From positions 2,666,001-2,730,000 of the forward strand of contig NZ_CP066776.1 in assembly GCF_010681825.2 (NCBI RefSeq): a stretch of 64,000 nt of DNA, given 5' to 3'. The position numbers and the translations under genes were made by a program. The DNA is from Sulfuriroseicoccus oceanibius. GTDB lineage: Bacteria > Verrucomicrobiota > Verrucomicrobiia > Verrucomicrobiales > SLCJ01. The notes below the pieces were generated by a model that did no database searches, was not told the DNA's origin, and was given only the letters and a program-made list of their open reading frames with translations. Positions 37,761 through 48,406 of the stretch are shown here, piece by piece (position 1 is the stretch's first letter; each line of letters opens with the position of its first letter).

Positions 37761-39221
37761 TTATTGGTCCTCGCCGCCCTTCATTGAGCCACCGAGCTTC
37801 TGCAACTCAGGCACCAGCGCCCGACCTGCCTCTCTTTGCTCGGGCGTCAGTTGCGCCTCGACCCGCTGAATCAGCTCCTGACCATCACGACGCGATGCCG
37901 CACCGATCAAGAAGTGCGCGTAGGCACGGGCCGGATCCGCTTTCACACCACGACCATCAATCAACATCGCCCCCAAGCGGGAATGCGCATCGGTCACGCC
38001 ACGGGCAATCGCCTGCTTGTAAAACTCCACCGCCCGCTGCGGCTGGACCGCCACACCTTCGCCCGACTCGTGCATCACTCCGAGGAAATACATTGCCTCG
38101 CCAGATCCCGCACCAGCCGCCTGACTGAACCACGCGGCAGCTGCCACAAAGTCACGCACCATCACGCCAACGCCTTCACGATAGCGAGCTCCCATCTCGA
38201 CTTGCGCCGGGATCACACCATTCACCGCCGCGGCATAGATCAACTCTGAGGCACGTCGCTGGTCTTTCTTGGTGGCAATTCCTTCGTCATAAAATGCCGC
38301 CAGGTCGTAAAGCGCCGCCGGATCCCCTAGATCAGCCGCTTTGCGCACCATTTCAAATGCACCCTTCCGCCCCTCGTCATCGGTCGCTTTTGCCATCTGA
38401 TAACGGGCGACTTGGCGCATGCTGTGCGCGTCGTTCAACTCGGCGCCCTTCTGGAACCACTTGTAGGCTTCCTCGGGCGACTTCTCCATGCCGTAGCCAG
38501 ACAAAGCAGCCACCGCCAACCGTCGGCATGCCACGCCGCTGCCAGCGTCGACCGCTTGTTTGTAAAGCTCGATCACTTTGGCGGAGTCTTCCTCCACCCC
38601 CAGCCCCTGACGGTAAACCGCCGCCAGAGCGAGCATCGCTTCCACCGATCCGGAGTCGACTCCACGCTCAAACAACGCCCGCGCTTTCGCCACGTCTTTC
38701 TCCACGCCACGTCCCTCGGCGTACATGCCGCCCAGCAGCACCGGTGCCTCGGTCGAGCCCTTGGCATCGGCGTCATTGAGTAACTTGAGGATGCGCTCGT
38801 AGTCCGGACCGCTGGATCCAGGACGCTTGCCAGCAAACTCCACCTTGGCCAACGCCACCATTCCCTCGACATCACCCTTCGCTACCGCCTTCTCCAACCA
38901 CTGCACGCCGTCGTTAAGCACCTGCGCACTTTCACCAAACTGCACCAGCAAACTGCCGAGACGCGACATAGCCCGCACATTCCCCTGCTCCGCCGCTTTC
39001 AAATACCAATCCGCAGCTTCGTTCGGCGAGGCGTCCACGCCATCACCAGTGAGGTAACGTTCACCCACCTCAAACTGCGCCGCAGCATCACCGCCCTCCA
39101 CTTTCTTCAGCAGATCGTCCATCGAGTCCTTGGCCAATGCACCACCGCTCAACATCACCAACGCGGCACATCCTGCCATCACGCGGCCCAAGCCGCCAAA
39201 CATATCCTGATTCCTAATCAT
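37761..39221 (-). CDS. Sel1-like tetratricopeptide repeat protein, exported
   Basis: 486 residues from the ATG at 39221 (39257 is an alternative). A signal peptide (MAGCAALVMLSGGALA) precedes about ten Sel1 repeats of 36 residues, with the typical ending 'A..wy.kAAeqGn..A...LG.ly..G.Gv'. Clear examples are AADWYLKAAEQGNVRAMSRLG and AVEFYKQAIARGVTDAHSRLG. Such repeats mediate protein-protein binding, often in the periplasm. No catalytic domain is visible. Confidence 0.93.
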   Translation of the reverse strand: MIRNQDMFGGLGRVMAGCAALVMLSGGALAKDSMDDLLKKVEGGDAAAQFEVGERYLTGDGVDASPNEAADWYLKAAEQGNVRAMSRLGSLLVQFGESAQVLNDGVQWLEKAVAKGDVEGMVALAKVEFAGKRPGSSGPDYERILKLLNDADAKGSTEAPVLLGGMYAEGRGVEKDVAKARALFERGVDSGSVEAMLALAAVYRQGLGVEEDSAKVIELYKQAVDAGSGVACRRLAVAALSGYGMEKSPEEAYKWFQKGAELNDAHSMRQVARYQMAKATDDEGRKGAFEMVRKAADLGDPAALYDLAAFYDEGIATKKDQRRASELIYAAAVNGVIPAQVEMGARYREGVGVMVRDFVAAAAWFSQAAGAGSGEAMYFLGVMHESGEGVAVQPQRAVEFYKQAIARGVTDAHSRLGAMLIDGRGVKADPARAYAHFLIGAASRRDGQELIQRVEAQLTPEQREAGRALVPELQKLGGSMKGGEDQ

Positions 39222-39506
39222 GCCGGAACCATCTGACATCCACCCGCCGCCGTCCATAGGAATCTACGCACAGTCCCGTCATCTACCACCACGCCTCCAC
39301 TGCGGCACGGAGCCCAATCCACGCCAACAATTCAATAAGGCAAAATCCGGAGATCCCGCTGCGGATTGCCACCAAGGGGCAATGCATCACAGCCGACACT
39401 TGCATCCAAGCCAATCCAAGGGAACCTTGGGCCGACCACCTCAACGGTCTGACCTGGCTTGCAGAGACCATCCGCGGCCAGACAAACAAACAACTCATCT
39501 ATCACC

Positions 39507-40538
<1,032 letters not shown>

Positions 40539-40575
40539 CGCCTGCCTCAGATTTTGATCGCAAGATCAAGCACAG

Positions 40576-40616
40576 TCGGCGCCTCCGGATCACCCTCCGG
40601 AGGCGCCGATTTTTGT
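40576..40616 (+). terminator. Strong terminator after fba
   Basis: A 13-bp stem, TCGGCGCCTCCGG with its complement, an 8-nt loop and a T-rich tail. It lies 37 bases past the stop at 40538. Confidence 0.93.
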
Positions 40617-40986
40617 TTTATCAAACCGGCACCGGCCACAGATGGACGCAGATTCCCACAGATAGGGTCAAGGCAACGCTTTGCGGTCTGGGCCACAGAT
40701 GGGCGCAGATCTTCACAGATGCGCTCAAGGCAACAATTTGCGGTCTCCCCCCCCGTCGCAATGCGACGCGTTACCGGCTAGCCTGCGGTTTCAACCGCAG
40801 GTCTTCCGACCAACATCATACCTCGTCCCGCAGGGACGGTTTACCAGCGCCGCAGACCAACCGCAACGAGGTGAGGTATTCCACTATCTGTCTCGCCCCA
40901 TCACCCACTCAGGTGGGAATCCCCCCCCAATCCTGAAATCTGTGGGAGATATCACCCCACGCCTCGCCAGCCCGGGCTCCCTTCGC
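40617..40986. repeat. Intergenic repeat mosaic
   Basis: No gene. It holds two copies of a CCACAGATGG.CGCAGAT unit (about 40636-40740), the 20-bp hairpin at 40782-40801, and then a second hairpin CGTCCC/GGGACG (about 40822-40836). The last two recur in the same order at 51746-51800. Confidence 0.75.
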
Positions 40987-41385
40987 CTACCCGATAAAGA
41001 ACTTCAGGTCGCGCACCACCTGGGCACCCAGCTTCTGCTGCAATCGCTGCAACAACTGCGGCTTCAATTCCCGCTCCAGCGTGAACTTCACCGTCGGCTG
41101 GATCACACGCACTTTCAAAATCCCCGCGCGCAAACTATCGGGAAACGACTGCTGCGCCAAAAACGGTCCGGCCACCTCTGCCCAGGCTCCCTTCACCTCC
41201 TCCTCGTCCATTTGGTCGGAGAGGTTCATCTTCTGCATCACCACCCGCACGAGGTCACCGGCGGGGCGCAGATTGGTCTCGATCGAGCGCGGCTCGGCAT
41301 ACCCCCGCCACTCGGAGAGTGCCTTCGCCCGCACTTCCTTTGCTTTCCACTTTTTGTCCCACTTCGGTTTCATAGCCACGGTCAT
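40987..41385 (-). CDS. DciA-like (DUF721) protein
   Basis: 132 residues. The C-terminal part has the DUF721 pattern: VKGAWAEVAGPFLAQQSFPDSLRAGILKVRVIQPTVKFTLERELKPQLLQRL, where a 'W..vvG..la..s.p..l..g.L.V.v' core is followed by helices. DciA helps load the replicative helicase DnaB in bacteria lacking DnaC. The N-terminal 45 residues are basic. Identification by pattern; the helicase role is known of the family, not shown here. Confidence 0.82.
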   Translation of the reverse strand: MTVAMKPKWDKKWKAKEVRAKALSEWRGYAEPRSIETNLRPAGDLVRVVMQKMNLSDQMDEEEVKGAWAEVAGPFLAQQSFPDSLRAGILKVRVIQPTVKFTLERELKPQLLQRLQQKLGAQVVRDLKFFIG

Positions 41386-41409
41386 TGAGTCACCGATCCG
41401 TCAGCGCAC

Positions 41410-41435
41410 GCAAGCGGATTTTCACGTCCGCTTGC
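41410..41435. terminator. Perfect 9-bp hairpin between the ferredoxin and DUF721 genes
   Basis: GCAAGCGGA pairs with TCCGCTTGC over an 8-nt loop. It lies between the ferredoxin gene (stop 41516) and the DUF721 gene (start 41385), both leftward. On the minus strand there is no T-run, so termination is only a possibility. Confidence 0.35.
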
Positions 41436-41515
41436 TCCCGACACAAAAAATCCACCGCCGGCAGCGGGACCGCGTCCCGGCGCCAACGATGGAAAATCTG
41501 GGTCAGCAATGATGC

Positions 41516-41749
41516 TTACTCACCGTCGTCGCCGATGGCTTCGACCGGGCAACCTTCCATTGCCTCGACGCAGAGCTCGCGCTCCTCGTCATTTTCCGGC
41601 TGCTTGTAGACGAACGAATGCCCGCCGTCATCGTTACGGGTGAAGTTGTTCGGGGCGGTCTCGCGGCAGAGGTCGCAGTCGATGCACTGGTCGTCGACGT
41701 AGAATTCTCCGGCCACGTTGTCTTCGTAACGGTCTTCTTTTTCAGCCAT
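41516..41749 (-). CDS. Ferredoxin with a single [4Fe-4S] cluster
   Basis: 77 residues from the ATG at 41749. Cluster ligands appear as CIDCDLC (Cys22, 25, 28) and Cys67 in GCPVEAI; an extra Cys at 60 may form a disulfide. The protein is very acidic. Small single-cluster ferredoxins are electron carriers. The frame is open upstream to 41881, but those residues are not family-like. The DUF721 gene lies downstream at 131 bp. Confidence 0.92.
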   Translation of the reverse strand: MAEKEDRYEDNVAGEFYVDDQCIDCDLCRETAPNNFTRNDDGGHSFVYKQPENDEERELCVEAMEGCPVEAIGDDGE

Positions 41750-41914
41750 GGTATGTGGGATAAGTGTTGGACTCACCGCAGGCGAAGCGCCTGGCGGCTC
41801 GCTCGAAATGACTGTAATTGCGCCCCTAGGCTTCGCAAACGCTTTTTCATACTGGCGGGAGGATCCGGCTGCCGTCACCACGAGATCGGCAAAGTCCTGC
41901 CGCCCGAGCGCCGG

Positions 41915-42978
<1,064 letters not shown>

Positions 42979-43017
42979 TCCGCCTCCCCACCCTCCGCAC
43001 TCAGCAATCCCCCAATC

Positions 43018-43842
43018 ATGGAACTCATCCACGCCATCATCCTCGGCATCATCCAAGGCCTCACCGAATTCCTCCCCGTCTCGTCCTCCGGCCACCTCGT
43101 GCTCGCCGAAGAATGGCTCAACACATCTCTAGGCGAAGAAAGCAACCTGCAGCTCGCCTTCAACGTGGTCGTCCACTTCGGCACCGCGCTTTCGGTCATC
43201 GTCTATTTCCACAAGCGCCTCCTCGCTTTGTTCTTTTCGCTCTTCGACAAGCGCAAGAAAGAGGAGCACCGCATGATCTTCTTCCTCTTCCTTGGCACGC
43301 TGCCTGCAGTGATTCTCGTTCTGCTCGACAAGTCGCTATTCGGCGGCCAACTGGATGAGATCCTCACCAGCTTCCCGCTGGCAGGCGCGATGCTCCTGCT
43401 CACCGGTGTGATTTTGCAGATCCCACAGCGACTCAAGCCACGCGAAGGCGTCGTCACCGGCAAGCGCTCGGTGATCGTCGGCATCGCTCAGGCCTTTGCC
43501 ATCCTGCCCGGCATCTCGCGCTCCGGCTCGACCATCGTGGCCGCCATTACCTCCGGCATCCGCGCCGACCGCGCGGCCGAGTTCTCGTTCCTGCTCGCCA
43601 TTCCCGCCATCATGGGCGGCATGGTCTTCAGCTTGAAAGACCTCAGCAACCTGCCATCCGACCAGCTGGTCAATTTCGCCATCGGCGGCGTCGCCTCCTT
43701 CCTCTCAGGGCTTTTCGCCGTGTACCTTGTGTTGGCCGCCGTTCGCAAAGGAAAACTAGGCTATTTTGGGTACTACTGCTTCGCTATGGGGGCCGCCGCG
43801 CTGATTTGGTATTTTACCTACGGCAACTCTGTGGCAGCTTAA
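43018..43842 (+). CDS. uppP: Undecaprenyl-diphosphatase (BacA/UppP)
   Basis: 274 residues, about eight TM helices. UppP dephosphorylates undecaprenyl diphosphate to recycle the carrier lipid of peptidoglycan synthesis, giving bacitracin tolerance when abundant. The active site is visible as QGLTEFLPVSSSGHLVL and PGISRSGSTI. It follows the P-II gene closely and may share a transcript with the M23 peptidase gene 60 bp downstream. Confidence 0.96.
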   Translation: MELIHAIILGIIQGLTEFLPVSSSGHLVLAEEWLNTSLGEESNLQLAFNVVVHFGTALSVIVYFHKRLLALFFSLFDKRKKEEHRMIFFLFLGTLPAVILVLLDKSLFGGQLDEILTSFPLAGAMLLLTGVILQIPQRLKPREGVVTGKRSVIVGIAQAFAILPGISRSGSTIVAAITSGIRADRAAEFSFLLAIPAIMGGMVFSLKDLSNLPSDQLVNFAIGGVASFLSGLFAVYLVLAAVRKGKLGYFGYYCFAMGAAALIWYFTYGNSVAA

Positions 43843-43902
43843 TGGGATACCCATGGGCGGGCGCGCAGTCGTACCTCCCTTGTTGATCGATCCCAGTTCC
43901 GC

Positions 43903-44589
43903 ATGCCCACGCCAGCCATCAGGCCCCTGCCCAGCCACCAATCCGTGACCCTCCGGGCGTGGCTCGTCGTGCTCTGTGGCGCACTGTGCGCCCTGCTGGC
44001 ATCTCCAACCATCGCTCAGGCGGAAGAAAATATCGTCCGCCTCCCCCTCGCCGATGGCTTTGACTATCCCGTTGGCCCACCGGACGCCAAAGGTTACCGC
44101 AAAGCCCGTGGATTCTGGCCCAACGGTCACCTCGGCGACGACTGGAACGGCGTCGGTGGTGGCAATACCGACCTCGGCGACCCTGTCTATTCCATCGGCG
44201 TAGGCTACGTCGTCCTCTCTGGCGACATGCGCAAAGGCTGGGGCAACACCGTCATTATCCGCCACGCCTACCAGGACCCCCCATCCGGGCGCATCAAGGT
44301 GGTCGACTCGTTCTATACCCACCTCGACAAAATCATGGTCAAGAAAGGCCAACACGTCGAACGCGGACAGAAAATCGGCACCATCGGGACCAACCGCGGC
44401 ATGTACCTGGCCCACCTCCATTTCGAAGTGCGCAAGAACATCTACGTTGGCATGCACCGCACCAAGTACAAGCGCGACTTCTCCATCTACTGGGACCCTA
44501 CCGACTTCATCAAAAAACACCGCAGCCTCCCCAAACGCTTCAACAAGAAGGTGAAGGTGAAGATCAATACCTTCCAGCCATACAAGTAG
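43903..44589 (+). CDS. M23-family peptidoglycan endopeptidase, exported
   Basis: 228 residues with an N-terminal hydrophobic export signal (about residues 18-44). The M23 (LytM) zinc site is visible: HLGDDWN (His and Asp) and LAHLHFEVR (His-x-His), with GWGNTVIIRH and GQKIGTIG between. M23 enzymes cut peptide cross-links of peptidoglycan or activate amidases. Its place after uppP fits cell-envelope work. Confidence 0.88.
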   Translation: MPTPAIRPLPSHQSVTLRAWLVVLCGALCALLASPTIAQAEENIVRLPLADGFDYPVGPPDAKGYRKARGFWPNGHLGDDWNGVGGGNTDLGDPVYSIGVGYVVLSGDMRKGWGNTVIIRHAYQDPPSGRIKVVDSFYTHLDKIMVKKGQHVERGQKIGTIGTNRGMYLAHLHFEVRKNIYVGMHRTKYKRDFSIYWDPTDFIKKHRSLPKRFNKKVKVKINTFQPYK

Positions 44590-45293
44590 CGGGTAGGAAG
44601 TAGAGAGGGGCCGCACGCGCGTCCCGCAAAGGTGGTAGCGCACACCGCCGTTCCCCCACCCTGTCAGAGTGGATCTGTTGTCCAGACTCCCTCTATTCCC
44701 AAGGCTAAAGCCATTGGGCTTCGCCCCCGGTTCCTTTCAGGAACATCTCGGCACGCGCGCACCGATCCGTCCGATCCGTCCGATCCGTCCGATCCGTCCG
44801 ATCCGTCCGATCCGTCGTTCTGCCGCTCTGCCGTTCTGCCGATCCGCCGCTGAACTCAGCACCTCGCCGACGGCGAGATTCATAGCAGCCTGGGGTCAGC
44901 GAGCCTCAAGCGAGCGCCACCCCAGGTGCCTCGACAAAAAAACGATGGCCGAGCCTGCAACGCCATCAGGACGATCGAAGTGCCCGACGGCCACAATGCA
45001 TGCGCCGGAGCACCATCCCAATATCAAGCTGGCCTCACCACCAACCAAGGGACTGCGTCCCCAGGCTCATATAACGAGTCGCCTTCAGCGACAATCAGGC
45101 ACGGCACGATATGAGTTCAGTAGTCAGGGCGCCGCACTCCACGAGGAGGAATGGCATGTGCCCCCTCACTGGAGAGAGCGAAGCCACGGGCGATTGGGAT
45201 ATCGATACCGATACCGACGGCGTAATCCTCGGTTTCGAGATATCGCCCCTCCTTGACACCCCCCGCCCCTCTGAGTGAGGGTGCGGCCACTCC
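44590..45293. repeat. Gene-free region with a 9-bp tandem repeat and a hairpin repeat
   Basis: About 700 bp without a supportable gene. A tandem array of six perfect CCGATCCGT units lies at 44762-44815. A hairpin repeat related to the CCCAGGGTGA family is at 44889-44926 (CCTGGGGT/ACCCCAGG). Near 45196-45246 the motif GATATCG recurs. The long open frame across the tandem repeat is low complexity and I do not call it. Confidence 0.65.
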
Positions 45294-47210
45294 ATGTCAG
45301 CACTCACCAAATTCCGCATCGCCTCACTCGTCGCACTGATCTTCTTCGGCGCCTGGTTGATCTTCGGGCCGGATCCGGTGGAGGCCGGCATCGCCGCAGC
45401 GGAAGCAGCCGGCAAAAAGGTAAAGGTCGAGCACTACATCGCCAGCGGACTGTGGCAAGGCGCACTCATCGGCGGGGGCATCGCCTTGCTCGCCTTGGTC
45501 GCCTCCCCGTGGCTCTGTCGCCCGGCCCAACCGATCAACGACAGCAAACCTTCCCTCCCGCGCTCGCAAAAACGCTTCACCATCGCCGTAGGCGTCCTCA
45601 CCATCGCCATCACCGCGGCCACCAACTACCAGCGCTTGAGCCAAAGCCTGTGGGACGACGAAGCCAAGGCGATGCGCATGTTCATCGTCGGCAAGCTCTA
45701 CCAGCATTCCAAAACCAACGAATGGAAGTTCAAAGAAGCCACTTGGAGCGACACATTCTTCAACTACCGCCTTCCCAACAACCACATCCTCTTCAGCGCG
45801 GCGGCCAAGCTCAGCCACAGCGGCCATAACGTGAAGCCCACCGAGCCCGACGCCATGTACTTCAGCGAGTGGCGCTTACGCCTCCCGTCGTTTCTTGCGG
45901 GGCTCGGATCCATCGCACTGGTCGGCGCGCTACTCACCACGCTGGGCTTCCAGCGCGCGGCGGTTTTTGCCATGCCGCTCACCGCATTGCACCCGTGGTT
46001 CCTGCGCTATCTGGTAGAGGCCCGCGGCTATGCCATGGTGATTTTCTTCACCCTGCTCGCCACGCTTTTCCTGGTCCGTGCGCTGCAATGCGGGCGCTGG
46101 CGTTGGTGGCTGGCGTTCTCCGCGGCCACATTCTGTTTGTTGTGGACCTATCCGGTCGCGCTCTACACCGCGGTCACGCTCTTCGGCACGGGGGCACTGG
46201 TCCTGTGGTTCTCCCCCCGCTTCCGCGGCACCCGTCTGGCCATGACCGGCCGCCTCGTCTCCGCCGGGCTCCTGATGAGCGCGTTCATCATCTTCGTCAT
46301 GTCACCCACGCTGCCTCAGTTGCAAAACTACCTGGCTGAAGACCGCGACCTGCAGACCCTCAACCCACGCCTCACAGCCGACAGCATCTCGCTTTTCTTC
46401 ACCGGCACCCACTGGCGCCTATGGGATTCTGGCAACCCATTGTCCGTCGCGTTAAAAGATGACATCAACGACAGCCTGGCCGCCTTCCTCGTCGTTGCGA
46501 TCCCCGTGGCGCTGGCCCTGCTAGCCGGCATCGTGCGCCTCGCGCTCAAGCGCACCCACGCCTGGTTGTTGCTTCCCGTTTTCCTGATCCCACCCGCCGC
46601 ATTCCTGGCACAGGCCGCGGTTCAACAAACCGCATTCTACCCGTGGTACATCATCGGCACCATTCCCATCGTGCCAATGCTCATCGCTCTGGGTGCCGAC
46701 TACGCAGCCCGTCCACTGGGCAACCGCCGCGCGGGCGGACTCGTCGCCATTGGCTCGGCCCTGCTTGTGATCTGGGCGTTCAGCTCACTCACTTCGGCAC
46801 AGCGCAACGTCACCCGCAACCACCCGATCGAGCCCACACGCGATGCCTTCGAACTCTACCGCAGCGAGGTGACCAACCCATTCCACCCGGATATCGACCA
46901 GGTCATCACCATCGGGTTCCACCAGGAAAACAACACCTACGACCCGAAACTCCACCGCCTCGACGACCCGCAACAACAACACCGCATCCACGACCTCATC
47001 GCCGAAGCCCGCGAAACCGGCAAACCGCTCTACGTCGATTTCGGTCAGGAAGCCTACGCCCGGCTCCACTTCGATGAGATCTTCTCCCTCCTCGACGACC
47101 CGCAAACTTTCGAACTCGTCGCAGAACTTCCCGGTCTGGAATTGCAGAACACACGTAAAGTGATGCGACTGCTACCTACTCAGCGCCACGCACCACCAGC
47201 CGCCCCATAA
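45294..47210 (+). CDS. Glycosyltransferase family 39-like membrane protein
   Basis: 638 residues with about twelve TM helices. The first periplasmic loop has LWDDEAKAMRMF, an acidic pair as in the GT-C catalytic loop (lipid-linked sugar donors such as ArnT/PMT). The next helices include RLRLPSFLAGLGSIALVGAL and LTALHPWFLRYLVEARGYAMVIFFTLLATLFL, typical of the dolichyl-phosphate mannosyltransferase-like group. Substrate is unknown. It is 86 bp upstream of the ABC ATPase gene on the same strand. Confidence 0.85.
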   Translation: MSALTKFRIASLVALIFFGAWLIFGPDPVEAGIAAAEAAGKKVKVEHYIASGLWQGALIGGGIALLALVASPWLCRPAQPINDSKPSLPRSQKRFTIAVGVLTIAITAATNYQRLSQSLWDDEAKAMRMFIVGKLYQHSKTNEWKFKEATWSDTFFNYRLPNNHILFSAAAKLSHSGHNVKPTEPDAMYFSEWRLRLPSFLAGLGSIALVGALLTTLGFQRAAVFAMPLTALHPWFLRYLVEARGYAMVIFFTLLATLFLVRALQCGRWRWWLAFSAATFCLLWTYPVALYTAVTLFGTGALVLWFSPRFRGTRLAMTGRLVSAGLLMSAFIIFVMSPTLPQLQNYLAEDRDLQTLNPRLTADSISLFFTGTHWRLWDSGNPLSVALKDDINDSLAAFLVVAIPVALALLAGIVRLALKRTHAWLLLPVFLIPPAAFLAQAAVQQTAFYPWYIIGTIPIVPMLIALGADYAARPLGNRRAGGLVAIGSALLVIWAFSSLTSAQRNVTRNHPIEPTRDAFELYRSEVTNPFHPDIDQVITIGFHQENNTYDPKLHRLDDPQQQHRIHDLIAEARETGKPLYVDFGQEAYARLHFDEIFSLLDDPQTFELVAELPGLELQNTRKVMRLLPTQRHAPPAAP

Positions 47211-47296
47211 CAAAATCCGGCGGATATCTTTTCCTGCGGCGGCGATCTTGCTATACCCAACAACGCAAACATCCGAGGTTCACATCTCCGCCGTCC

Positions 47297-48406
47297 ATGA
47301 TCCACGTCTCCATCCGCGACCTCAAAAAAAGCTTCGGCAATACCTACGTGCTCAACGGCATCAACCTCGATATCGTGCCGGGGGAATTGTTCTTCCTGCT
47401 CGGCCCGTCCGGCTGCGGGAAAACCACGCTGTTGCGCTCCATTGCCGGCTTTTACGAGCCCGACGCCGGAAGCATCCATTTCAACCACAAGGACGTCACC
47501 AAAGTGCCCGCGCACAAGCGCAACACGGCGATGATGTTCCAAAGCTACGCGCTGTGGCCGCACATGAACGTGGCGCACAACGTGGCCTTCGGCTTGGAAG
47601 AGCGCAAGCTGCCCAAATCCGAGATCGAAGAACGCGTGCTCGAAGCCCTGCGCATCGTCCGCATGCAGGACCTCGCCACCCGCAAGATCCACGAACTCTC
47701 CGGCGGCCAGCAACAACGCGTCGCTCTGGCCCGCTCGCTGGTCGTTCGCCCGCAGTGTCTGCTGCTCGACGAACCACTCTCCAACCTCGATGCCGGCCTC
47801 CGCATGGACATGCGCAACGAGATCCGCCGCATCTGCAAGGAGTTCGAGTTCACCGCGATCTACGTCACCCACGACAAAAAGGAAGCCATCGCCGTGGCCG
47901 ACCGCATGGCTATTATCGAGCACGGCCAGGTCGCCCAAGTCGGCACGCCCAAGGAAATCTACCGCCGCCCGGTCAGCTCAAGCGTCGCCTCGTTCATCGG
48001 CGAAACCAACTTCCTCACCGGCTACATCGAATACACCTACGGTGACACCGCGCTGGTCTCCACCCCAGGCGGTGACTTCGAAGGCCGCATCAGCGAAATG
48101 GGCTGGACCCCGGAACGCGGCGAACAAGCCACCGTCGCCATCCGCCCCGAAGCCTTCGTCCTGCGTGATGATCCTTCGTTTAAAAACACACTCCCGGTGA
48201 ACATCACCTCGTCGATGTACCTCGGCGAAATCGCCCAGTACCAACTGCGCTCGAAAACCGGCGACATCATCCGCGTGTCGGAACTCAACCCACACGAACT
48301 GCGCACCGCCAGCCAGGAGTTTCTCTACGCACACGCCGAACCAAACGACGTCGTGATCCTGCGCAACCGCAGCGTTCAACCTCACCCACCCGTCAGCGCG
48401 TCATGA
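47297..48406 (+). CDS. ABC transporter ATP-binding protein (iron/polyamine/sugar importer class)
   Basis: 369 residues. Walker A GPSGCGKTT, signature LSGGQQQRVALARSL, Walker B LLLDEPLSNLD and the H-loop TYVTHDKKEA-type YVTHDK are present. A C-terminal TOBE-like regulatory domain follows (about 245-360), as in FbpC/PotA/MalK. The next gene, a solute-binding protein, overlaps its stop by 4 bp. No permease gene is found in the window, so the channel must be encoded elsewhere. Confidence 0.92.
   Translation: MIHVSIRDLKKSFGNTYVLNGINLDIVPGELFFLLGPSGCGKTTLLRSIAGFYEPDAGSIHFNHKDVTKVPAHKRNTAMMFQSYALWPHMNVAHNVAFGLEERKLPKSEIEERVLEALRIVRMQDLATRKIHELSGGQQQRVALARSLVVRPQCLLLDEPLSNLDAGLRMDMRNEIRRICKEFEFTAIYVTHDKKEAIAVADRMAIIEHGQVAQVGTPKEIYRRPVSSSVASFIGETNFLTGYIEYTYGDTALVSTPGGDFEGRISEMGWTPERGEQATVAIRPEAFVLRDDPSFKNTLPVNITSSMYLGEIAQYQLRSKTGDIIRVSELNPHELRTASQEFLYAHAEPNDVVILRNRSVQPHPPVSAS

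Noticed and set aside
44669-45256. Open frame of 195 codons with IRP repeats
   Set aside because: The repeats are the translation of a 9-bp tandem repeat in a non-coding region; no other support.
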